DNA of 64,000 nt from the NCBI RefSeq assembly GCF_040110915.1, contig NZ_CP157793.1:2182939-2246938 (forward strand), given 5' to 3'. The stretch comes from Stappia sp. Its GTDB lineage: Bacteria > Pseudomonadota > Alphaproteobacteria > Rhizobiales > Stappiaceae. Position numbers and translations under genes: made by a program. Below, piece after piece: positions 8,836-16,646 of this stretch (position 1 is its first letter; every line of letters starts with the position of its first letter). The notes under the pieces are model-generated. The model saw nothing but the letters and a program-made list of their open reading frames with translations, did not search any database and was not told the DNA's origin.

Positions 8836-9009
8836 CGCTCGTCTCCAAAACGTCTGGCGGCCCGCGTCTCGACCGCATGTGGTGCGACAGGGGCCGCCGA
8901 TCCGCCGGGCTCGGCCGGGCGCGGGCAATCGGCGTCCGGCTTGCCGGTTCGTCGCCGCTTGCGCGCCGTGCCGGCCTTGACGGGGTCATCGCAGGACCTT
9001 TCGCGTGGT

Positions 9010-9804
9010 TCAGACCGGCGCGAGGCTGGCGCCGGAAATCTCCGCCTCGTCACTCAGGCGCGCCACGAAGTCCCGCGAGGCTCTGGCCCAGGCGGCCTTT
9101 TCCAGCGCCTCTGCGATCCTGGGGCGGACGGTGTCGTAGGGCAGGACCTGCCCCGGCGCGATGGCGTTCAGCCGGAGGATGTGCCAGCCGTGCCGCGACA
9201 GGACCGGCGCCGGGCTGACCCCGCCCTCCGGCAGGTCGCGGATGGCCGCCTCGAACTCGGGAACGGTGTCACCGGGACCGAACTGCCCCAGATGCCCGCC
9301 GGCGGTCTTCGACCCGCAGTCGCTTTCGCGGGCGACCTCGGCGAAGCCTTTCGCATCGCCGTCGAGCCGCGTGAGCAGCGTCTTCGCCCGGGCCTCGGCG
9401 GCGGTGCGCGCGGCCTCATCGCGCGGATCGCAGGCGCAGAGGATATGCGACACGTCCCACAGCGGCGGAGAGCGGTAGCGCTCCGGCCGCCTCGCCCATT
9501 CGGCGTGCACCGCCGCCTCGCTCACCGGCTCGATCTTGAGGGCCTCGTCCAGAAGGACGCGGATCAGCGCCTCCTCCTCCGTCTCCACCCGGCCCGGAGA
9601 CAGTTCCTCGGGCTCGGCCGTTAGCCCGCGCCGCAGGGCCTCCTGCAGCAGAAGCGCCCGGATGATGAGCGCCTGCGCCGCCTTGCGCCAGGCGACCCCG
9701 GGCTTGTTTCGGGGAGCGCTGTGGTTCTGGGCCTCGGCGGCGATGGCGGTTGACGGGATGGGTTCGCCATTCACCACGATATCTCGGAAAACTGCGAGAT
9801 TCAT
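9010..9804 (-). CDS. Parvulin-type peptidyl-prolyl isomerase in the nar operon
   Basis: This 264-residue protein has an N-terminal helical region (about 1-105) and a parvulin (PpiC/rotamase) domain from about 110 to 215. The domain contains VSHILCACDP, GGHLGQFGPGDTVPEFE and HGWHILRL. No signal peptide is seen, so it is probably cytoplasmic, as for NifM-like proteins. It starts five bases after narI and is likely the last gene of narKGHJI. Similar isomerases follow narI in other denitrifiers and are thought to help nitrate reductase maturation. That role is inferred from position. Confidence 0.85.
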   Translation of the reverse strand: MNLAVFRDIVVNGEPIPSTAIAAEAQNHSAPRNKPGVAWRKAAQALIIRALLLQEALRRGLTAEPEELSPGRVETEEEALIRVLLDEALKIEPVSEAAVHAEWARRPERYRSPPLWDVSHILCACDPRDEAARTAAEARAKTLLTRLDGDAKGFAEVARESDCGSKTAGGHLGQFGPGDTVPEFEAAIRDLPEGGVSPAPVLSRHGWHILRLNAIAPGQVLPYDTVRPRIAEALEKAAWARASRDFVARLSDEAEISGASLAPV

Positions 9805-9809
9805 CGTCG

Positions 9810-10595
9810 TCACTCCGCCGTGGGTGTGGTCGATGGGGGGTGTTCGGCTTGCAGCCTGTCGAAGGCGCGGCGGCGCTCGCGAAGCGGGCGCTGCCGCCTC
9901 GAACGCACGATCTGATAGCCCGGCCGCGTCAGCAGATACCGGACCGGAGCGGCAAACCCCGACCAGATGTGGACGAGCCGCGTGAAGGGGAAGAGCGCGG
10001 TGATGATCAGACCGAGGAAGATGTGCAACTTGTAGAGCCAGTGCACGTTCACGACCGTGACCCAGGCGTTGATGTTCCAGCTCACCACGCTTTGCGACCA
10101 TGTCATGAAGCGGACCATTTCCGCCCCGTCCATGTGCTGCAGGGTCTGGGTGATCGTCAGCAGGCCGATGGCCAGTTGCAGCCAGATCAGCACCATGATC
10201 AGGATGTCGGGAAAGGTCGATGTCACGCGGATGCGCGGCTCGACGAGACGACGGTGGAGCAGCATGGTCGACCCGATCAGGGCCGCGATGCCGGCCGGAC
10301 CGCCGATCAGCACCGCCATCCATTGCTTGAGCGCATAGGGAATGCCGAAGGCATCCAGCACCCGGATCGGCGTGAAGAGGCCGACCAGATGGCCGAAAAA
10401 CACCGTCAGGATGCCGACGTGGAACAGGATCGACCCCCAGAACAGCTGCTTGCGGCGCAAGAGCTGACTTGAGGAACTCTTCCAGGTGAAGGGGTCCCGT
10501 TCGTAGCGGACGATCGATCCCACCACGAAGATCGTCAGCGCGACGTAGGGCATAACCCCGAAGATCACGAAATTGATGTCGAAACCGCCGAACAT
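9810..10595 (-). CDS. narI: Respiratory nitrate reductase gamma subunit (cytochrome b)
   Basis: NarI anchors the nitrate reductase in the inner membrane and passes electrons from quinol through two b hemes to NarH. The 261-residue product has five hydrophobic segments and the family's start INFVIFGVMPYVALTIFVVG. Histidines are placed for heme ligation in LFHVGILTVFFGHLVGLF and in the late segment HWLYKLHIFLGLIITALFPFTRLVHIWS. It follows narJ by a single base. It is longer at the C-terminus than Escherichia coli NarI, with an Arg-rich tail. Confidence 0.97.
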   Translation of the reverse strand: MFGGFDINFVIFGVMPYVALTIFVVGSIVRYERDPFTWKSSSSQLLRRKQLFWGSILFHVGILTVFFGHLVGLFTPIRVLDAFGIPYALKQWMAVLIGGPAGIAALIGSTMLLHRRLVEPRIRVTSTFPDILIMVLIWLQLAIGLLTITQTLQHMDGAEMVRFMTWSQSVVSWNINAWVTVVNVHWLYKLHIFLGLIITALFPFTRLVHIWSGFAAPVRYLLTRPGYQIVRSRRQRPLRERRRAFDRLQAEHPPSTTPTAE

Positions 10596-10596
10596 G

Positions 10597-11301
10597 TCAC
10601 GCGCTCCTGGTCATGGGCTTCTGTGCGGGCCCGTCCATCGCCGCGAGCATGTCGCGGACCTGGGGACAGCCGGCTCCGGGGTCGGGTCCGAAGGTGACTT
10701 CGGTTTCCTCCCACACGGCATCGAGCGCCGCGAGGTCGGTCGGATCGTCGTCGGGGCGGGCAAGCATGTCGGCCACCGCCTCGGCGTCCGCCCGCGTTCC
10801 GCCGAGCTGCTGAAGAGCGGCGAACGCGGCCGCGTAGTCGCTCTCGCGCCGGACGAGCCGGGCGCCCAGCGCGTCGAGAATATGCGCGGCGTCCGCCAGG
10901 ATCTCCCTCGCCTCCCGCGCCGGGCGCGAGGCGAGGAATTCCAGCAGCACCGGCAGGTGATCCGGCAGTTCCGGGGTGGCGGGCTCGAACCCGCCCTCCC
11001 GGTACGTCTCGATCAGGCTGACCATCGCGCCGCCCCGGTCCCGGCTTTCGCCGTGCACATGTTCGAAGAGGTTCAGCGACAGCGTTCGCGACCGGTCGAA
11101 GAGCATGACGTAGCGCTCTTGCAGATCGTAGAGGTCGGCCCGTGCAAATCCGTCCGCCAACGCGGACAGCGCGTCCCGCGTCACCGCGTCGATACGCGGA
11201 TCGGCGCCCAGAACGGCCCCGATCTCGGGCATCGTCCGCTGAAGTTCGCGCGAGGGATAGCTCAGGATCAGCGACAGGGCCTTGAGGCTGCGGTCCATCA
11301 T
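10597..11301 (-). CDS. narJ: Nitrate reductase assembly chaperone NarJ
   Basis: NarJ is the TorD-family chaperone that binds NarG and allows cofactor insertion before membrane docking. The 234-residue product contains the typical LSYPSRELQRTMPEI start and the central RYVMLFDRSRTLSLNLFEHVHGESRDRG motif of NarJ/NarW. The start is one of two adjacent ATGs; the first overlaps the narH stop by one base (TGATG). It lies in the usual narGHJI order. Confidence 0.95.
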   Translation of the reverse strand: MMDRSLKALSLILSYPSRELQRTMPEIGAVLGADPRIDAVTRDALSALADGFARADLYDLQERYVMLFDRSRTLSLNLFEHVHGESRDRGGAMVSLIETYREGGFEPATPELPDHLPVLLEFLASRPAREAREILADAAHILDALGARLVRRESDYAAAFAALQQLGGTRADAEAVADMLARPDDDPTDLAALDAVWEETEVTFGPDPGAGCPQVRDMLAAMDGPAQKPMTRSA

Positions 11302-12827
11302 CAGAAGGTCTCCTGCGGAAGGGCGGATTTCTTCTTCTTCCCGCCGAACAGGGTGGTCTTGCCGAAATCGCCGGTGGAGCATCCGTTGCCGTCGGTGAAG
11401 CCGCAGCCGCCGCGGATGTCGGCGCCCTCCTCGTTCTGTTCGCGGTGGGTCGTGGGAATGACGAAACGGTCCTCGTAGTCCGCGATGGCCATGATCTTGT
11501 ACATGTCCTCGATCATCCGGCCGGACATGCCGACCCGGGCGGCGATCGCCTCGTCGCGCACGCCATCCATGCTGAGCGAGCGCATGTAGAGACGCATCGC
11601 CGACATGCGTTCCAGCGCGTGAACGATCGGCTCCTCGTCGCCCGCCGTCAGCATGTTGGCGAGATAGGTCACCGGAATGCGCAAGCTGCGCACGTCCGGC
11701 ATCTGGTCGCTCATGGCGATCTGTCCGGCCTGGGCCGCATTCTGGATCGGGGAAAGCGGCGGGATGTACCACACCATCGGCAGGGTCCGGTATTCCGGGT
11801 GCAGCGGGAAGGCGACCTTCCAGTCCATCGCCATCTTCCAGACCGGACTGACCTTCGCCGCCTCGATCCAGTCCTCCGGCACGCCGTCGCGACGGGCGGC
11901 GGCGATCACCTCCGGGTCGTTGGGATCGAGGAACACGTCCATCTGCGCCCCGTAGAGATCGGTCTCGCGTTCGGTGCTGGCCGCCGCCTCGATCCTGTCG
12001 GCGTCATAAAGGATCACGCCGAGATAGCGGATGCGGCCGACGCAGGTTTCCGAACAGACCGTCGGCTGCCCGGACTCGATGCGCGGGTAGCAGAAGGTGC
12101 ATTTCTCGGATTTGCCGGTGTCCCAGTTGTAATAGACCTTCTTGTAGGGACAGCCGGAAATGCACATCCGCCAGCCACGGCATTTTTCCTGGTCGATCAG
12201 GACGATGCCGTCCTCCTCGCGCTTGTAGATCGCCCCCGAGGGGCAGGACGCGGTGCAGGTCGGGTTGAGGCAATGCTCGCAGAGCCTCGGGAGATACATC
12301 ATGAAGGTGTTCTCGTACTCTCCGTAGATCTCCTTCTGCACGTTCTCGAAGTTGTAGTCCTGCGACCGTTTCGAGAATTCGCCGCCGAGAATTTCTTCCC
12401 AGTTCGGGCCCTTCTCGATCTTCTCGATCCGCTCGCCGGTGATCTTCGAGCGCGGGCGCGCGGTCGGGAAGGCCTGCATCTCCGGCGCGGACTTCAGATG
12501 GTCGTAGTCGAAATCGAAGGGCTCGTAGTAATCGTCGATCTCGGGCATCGAGGGGTTGGCGAAGATATTCGCCAGGATGCGCCACTTGCTGCCCTGTTTG
12601 GGGTGCAGCTTGCCGGAGGCCGAGCGCACCCACCCGCCGTTCCAGCGTTTCTGGTTCTCCCAGTCGGTCGGATAGCCGGTGCCGGGCTTGGTCTCGACAT
12701 TGTTGAACCATGCGTATTCGACACCGTCGCGGCTGGTCCACACGTTCTTGCAGGTGACGGAGCAGGTGTGACAACCGATGCATTTATCGAGGTTCAGAAC
12801 CTTGCCGATTTGTGCGCGAACTCTCAT
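11301..12827 (-). CDS. narH: Respiratory nitrate reductase beta subunit
   Basis: NarH carries four iron-sulfur clusters linking NarI to NarG. The 508-residue product shows Cys16, Cys19, Cys22 and Cys26 in LDKCIGCHTCSVTCKNVW. It also has a second set around CEHCLNPTCTASCP, the CRGWRMC motif in which Trp replaces a Cys (as for the 3Fe-4S centre), and the CTFC...CSETC group. The start overlaps narG by four bases (ATGA) and the stop overlaps narJ, so G, H and J are tightly coupled. The C-terminal tail is Gly- and Lys-rich. Confidence 0.97.
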   Translation of the reverse strand: MRVRAQIGKVLNLDKCIGCHTCSVTCKNVWTSRDGVEYAWFNNVETKPGTGYPTDWENQKRWNGGWVRSASGKLHPKQGSKWRILANIFANPSMPEIDDYYEPFDFDYDHLKSAPEMQAFPTARPRSKITGERIEKIEKGPNWEEILGGEFSKRSQDYNFENVQKEIYGEYENTFMMYLPRLCEHCLNPTCTASCPSGAIYKREEDGIVLIDQEKCRGWRMCISGCPYKKVYYNWDTGKSEKCTFCYPRIESGQPTVCSETCVGRIRYLGVILYDADRIEAAASTERETDLYGAQMDVFLDPNDPEVIAAARRDGVPEDWIEAAKVSPVWKMAMDWKVAFPLHPEYRTLPMVWYIPPLSPIQNAAQAGQIAMSDQMPDVRSLRIPVTYLANMLTAGDEEPIVHALERMSAMRLYMRSLSMDGVRDEAIAARVGMSGRMIEDMYKIMAIADYEDRFVIPTTHREQNEEGADIRGGCGFTDGNGCSTGDFGKTTLFGGKKKKSALPQETF

Positions 12828-15800
12828 TCCGCTGCCTCCACGTTCCGGGTTGCGGACCGGCCTGCGGGGGTGTCGAGCCAGTCGATCTTCTGCAGTTTCC
12901 GCACGATCACGAACTCGTCGCGGTTGGCTCCCACGGTCCCGTAGTAGTTGAAGCCGTAGGAGAGCTGCGCGTAGCCGCCGATCATATGCGTGGGTTTCAG
13001 GGTCGCGCGGGTGACGGAGTTATGGATGCCGCCGCGATGGCCGGTCTTTTCGGACCCGGGCGTGTTCACGATCTTTTCCTGCGCGTGGTACATGAACAGC
13101 GTGCCCTGCTTGATCCGCTGGGACACCACCACCCGCGCGGTGAGCGCGCCGTTGACGTTGTAGGCCTCGACCCAGTCGTTATCGACGAGCCCCGCCTTCT
13201 GCGCGTCCACCTCGGACATCCACACGACCGGCCCGCCCCTGTTCAGGGTCAACATCAGCAGATTGTCGGTATAGGTGCTGTGGATGCCCCATTTCTGGTG
13301 CGGCGTGATGAAGTTCAGCACCACATGCGGGCTGCCCTCGGCCGCGTCGCTGTTGACGGCGGCGGTGATGGTCTTGAGGTCCACCGGCGGGCGATAGCCG
13401 ACGAAACCCTCGCCGAAGGCCCGCATCCATTCGTGATCCTGATAAAGCTGCTGGCGCCCCGTCAGCGTGCGCCAGGGGATCAGTTCGTGGACGTTGGTGT
13501 AGCCGGCGTTGTAGCAGACCTCCTCGCTCTCGATGCCCGACCAGGTGGGGCTGGAGATGATCTTGCGCGGCTGTGCGGCGATATCGCGGAAGCGGATCTT
13601 GGTGTGATGGGCCCCTTCCGCAAGATGCGCGTGGCGGCGTCCCGTCGGCTTTTCCAGCTCCTGCCAGGCCTTGACGGCGACCTCGCCGTTGGTTTCCGGC
13701 GCCAGCATCAGGATCATCTCGGCCGCGTCGATGGCGGTTTCGAGCTTCGGCTGCCCGTGCGACACGCCCTCGTCCCGGACCACGCCGTTCAGGTTCCGCA
13801 GGTGTTCGACCTCGGCCCCGGTCTCCCAGGTGATCCCCTTGCCGCCGTTGCCCAGCTTCTCGAGCAACGGTCCGACGGAGGTGAACTTCCTGTAGAGGTT
13901 GGGATAGTCGCGCTCGACGGCGATGTAGTTCGGCGCGGTCTTGCCCGGGATCAGGTCGCATTCGCCCTTCTTCCAGTCCCGCACATGCGCCTGCGCCAGT
14001 TCCGCAGCGGTGTCGTGCAGCAGGGGAAGCTGGACGATGTCGGTCTCGACTCCCAGGACCTCGGGCGCGACGTCCGAAAACTTGCGGGCGATCGACTTGA
14101 AGATCTCCCAATCCGACCTGCTTTCGTAGGCCGGATCCACCGCCGCCTGCAGCGGGTGGATGAACGGATGCATGTCGGAGGTGTTCAGGTCGTCCTTCTC
14201 GTACCAGGAGGCCGTCGGCAGGACGATGTCGGAGTAGACGGCCGTCGTGGACATGCGGAAGTCGATGCAGACCAGCAGGTCGAGCTTGCCCTGCGGCGCC
14301 TCGTCATGCCAGCGGGCCTCCTTCGACCTCACGGCACCTTCCTCGCCGAGGTCCTTGCCCATCACGCCGTGATCGGTGCCGAGCAGGTGCTTGAGGAAGT
14401 ACTCGTGCCCCTTGCCCGAGGATCCGAGCAGGTTCGAGCGCCAGACGAACAGGTTGCGCGGCCAGTTTTCGGGTGCATCCGGGTCCTGGCAGGACATTTC
14501 CAGCTCGCCGGACATCAGCTGTTCGGCAACGTAGTCCCTGACCTCCTTGCCGGCTTTCTTCGCGGCCCTGGACACCTCCAGCGGGTTGGTCTTGAGCTGC
14601 GGCGCGGAGGGCAGCCAGCCCATCCGCTCGGCCCGGATGTTGTAGTCGATCAGGGAGATATCCCAGTCGCCCTCGGGCGCCGTCGGTGACAGGATCTCGC
14701 CCGCGCGCAGCGTTTCGTAGCGCCACTGGTCGGTATGGGCGTACCAGCAGGAGGTCGAGTTCATGTGCCGCGGCGGACGGTTCCAGTCCAGCGCGAAGGC
14801 GAGCGGCTGCCAGCCGGTCTGCGGGCGCAGTTTCTCCTGCCCCACGTAGTGCGACCAGCCGCCGCCTTCCTGGCCGATGCAGCCGCACATCACCAGCATG
14901 TTGATGATGCCGCGGTAGTTCATGTCCATGTGGTACCAGTGGTTCAGACCGGCCCCGAGGATGACCATGGACTTGCCGCGGGTCTTCTCCGCGTTGGAGG
15001 CGAATTCGCGGGCCACCGCGATGATCTTCTCACGCTCCACGCCGGTGATCTTTTCGGCCCAGGCCGGGGTATAGGGGCTGTCGTCGTCGAAATCCTTCGA
15101 CACCCAGTCGCCGCCCAGACCGCGATCGAGGCCGTAGTTCGCACAGAACAGATCGAAGACCGTGGCGACCAGCGCCTCCTGACCGTCGGCCAGTGTCACC
15201 CGGCGCGCGGGGATGTTGCGGGTCAGGACATCCGGGTGGCCGCATTTCACGAAATCGCCCGTGGCCGCGCCGCCGAAATAGGGGAAATCCACCCCCACGA
15301 CCTCGTCATGATCCTCCTCCAGGATCTGGCTCAGCCGCAGCCTGGTTTCGGCGCCGTTGGCCCGCTCTTCGAGGTTCCATCTGCCCTCTTCGCCCCAGCG
15401 GAACCCGATGGACCCGTTGGGCGCGACGATCTGCCCGGAGGCCTCGTCATGGGCAACCGTCTTCCAGTCGGGGTTGTTGGCCTCGCCCAGATTGCCGTCG
15501 AAGTCCTCGGCGCGCAGCATCCGCCCCGGCACCAGTCGGCCGTCCTTCTCGTCGAGGCGCACCAGCATCGGCATGTCGGTGTATTTGCGGGCGTAGTCCT
15601 CGAAATACTCCGCCTGCCGGTCCAGATGGTACTCGCGCAGGATGACATGGCCCATCGCCATGGCGAGTGCTGCGTCGGTGCCGGCCTGCGGGTTCAGCCA
15701 GATGTCGCCGAACTTGGCGGCTTCCGAATAGTCGGGGCTGACCACGGCGGACTTGGTGCCGCGGTAGCGCACCTCGGTGTAGAAATGCGCGTCGGGGGTG

Positions 15801-16582
15801 CGGGTCTGCGGCACGTTCGAGCCCCAGAGCATCAGGAAGCCGGCATTGTACCAGTCGGCCGATTCCGGGACGTCGGTCTGTTCGCCCCAGGTCTGGGGGC
15901 TGGCCGGCGGCAGGTCGCAATACCAGTCGTAGAAGGACATGCAGGTGCCGCCGAGCAGGCTCAGATAGCGCGAGCCCGCGGCGTAGCTGACCATCGACAT
16001 GGCCGGGATCGGCGAAAAGCCGAACACCCGGTCGGGGCCCCAGGTCTTCGCCGTGTGGGCATTCGCGGCCGCGACGATCTCGGTCGCCTCGTCCCAGGTG
16101 GCGCGGACGAAGCCGCCCTTGCCGCGCGTCCTGGTGTAGGAGGCACGCACCTCCGGATCGTTCTGGATCGCGGCCCATGCGGCCACCGGCGTCATCGTCT
16201 CGCGCATCCTGCGCCAGGCGCGCATGAGGCTGCCGCGGATCAGCGGGTTTTTCACCCGGTTCGCGGAATAGAGATACCAGCTGTAGGAGGCGCCGCGCGC
16301 GCAGCCGCGCGGTTCGTGGTTCGGCAGGCCGGCCCGCGTGCGCGGATAGTCGGTCTGCTGGGTCTCCCAGGTCACGATGCCCGATTTGACGTAGATCTTC
16401 CACGAACATGACCCGGTGCAGTTCACCCCGTGGGTGGAGCGCACGACCTTGTCGTGGCGCCAGCGGTTCCGGTAGGTGTCCTCCCAGTCGCAGTTCTCGC
16501 GGGTGGTCTGCCCCCAACCGCCCGAGAACTGCTCGAGCTCCTTGCTCTGGAAGAAGTTCAGTCTGTCGAACAGATGGCTCAT
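12824..16582 (-). CDS. narG: Respiratory nitrate reductase alpha subunit (Mo-bisMGD catalytic)
   Basis: NarG reduces nitrate to nitrite on the cytoplasmic side of the membrane. The 1252-residue protein has the usual length. Near the N-terminus, His51, Cys55, Cys59 and Cys94 match the His/Cys3 ligands of the FS0 4Fe-4S cluster (HGVNCTGSCSW and RGCARG). Molybdopterin-binding segments include WGSNVPQTRTPDAHF and FITPHQKWGIHSTY. No Tat signal is expected for NarG and none is present. It needs the cofactor made by MoeA, encoded downstream. Confidence 0.98.
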   Translation of the reverse strand: MSHLFDRLNFFQSKELEQFSGGWGQTTRENCDWEDTYRNRWRHDKVVRSTHGVNCTGSCSWKIYVKSGIVTWETQQTDYPRTRAGLPNHEPRGCARGASYSWYLYSANRVKNPLIRGSLMRAWRRMRETMTPVAAWAAIQNDPEVRASYTRTRGKGGFVRATWDEATEIVAAANAHTAKTWGPDRVFGFSPIPAMSMVSYAAGSRYLSLLGGTCMSFYDWYCDLPPASPQTWGEQTDVPESADWYNAGFLMLWGSNVPQTRTPDAHFYTEVRYRGTKSAVVSPDYSEAAKFGDIWLNPQAGTDAALAMAMGHVILREYHLDRQAEYFEDYARKYTDMPMLVRLDEKDGRLVPGRMLRAEDFDGNLGEANNPDWKTVAHDEASGQIVAPNGSIGFRWGEEGRWNLEERANGAETRLRLSQILEEDHDEVVGVDFPYFGGAATGDFVKCGHPDVLTRNIPARRVTLADGQEALVATVFDLFCANYGLDRGLGGDWVSKDFDDDSPYTPAWAEKITGVEREKIIAVAREFASNAEKTRGKSMVILGAGLNHWYHMDMNYRGIINMLVMCGCIGQEGGGWSHYVGQEKLRPQTGWQPLAFALDWNRPPRHMNSTSCWYAHTDQWRYETLRAGEILSPTAPEGDWDISLIDYNIRAERMGWLPSAPQLKTNPLEVSRAAKKAGKEVRDYVAEQLMSGELEMSCQDPDAPENWPRNLFVWRSNLLGSSGKGHEYFLKHLLGTDHGVMGKDLGEEGAVRSKEARWHDEAPQGKLDLLVCIDFRMSTTAVYSDIVLPTASWYEKDDLNTSDMHPFIHPLQAAVDPAYESRSDWEIFKSIARKFSDVAPEVLGVETDIVQLPLLHDTAAELAQAHVRDWKKGECDLIPGKTAPNYIAVERDYPNLYRKFTSVGPLLEKLGNGGKGITWETGAEVEHLRNLNGVVRDEGVSHGQPKLETAIDAAEMILMLAPETNGEVAVKAWQELEKPTGRRHAHLAEGAHHTKIRFRDIAAQPRKIISSPTWSGIESEEVCYNAGYTNVHELIPWRTLTGRQQLYQDHEWMRAFGEGFVGYRPPVDLKTITAAVNSDAAEGSPHVVLNFITPHQKWGIHSTYTDNLLMLTLNRGGPVVWMSEVDAQKAGLVDNDWVEAYNVNGALTARVVVSQRIKQGTLFMYHAQEKIVNTPGSEKTGHRGGIHNSVTRATLKPTHMIGGYAQLSYGFNYYGTVGANRDEFVIVRKLQKIDWLDTPAGRSATRNVEAAE

Positions 16583-16646
16583 TGTGCTGTCCTTTCGGCT
16601 GTCTGGATCTCTGCGACGGTGCGCGCCGTCCGCCTGTCCGGCCGGG

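Noticed and set aside
14735..16411. Long plus-strand open frame opposite narG.
   Set aside because: It is the shadow of a high-GC coding strand: its product is His-, Arg- and Gly-rich with no domain, and narG is unmistakable.
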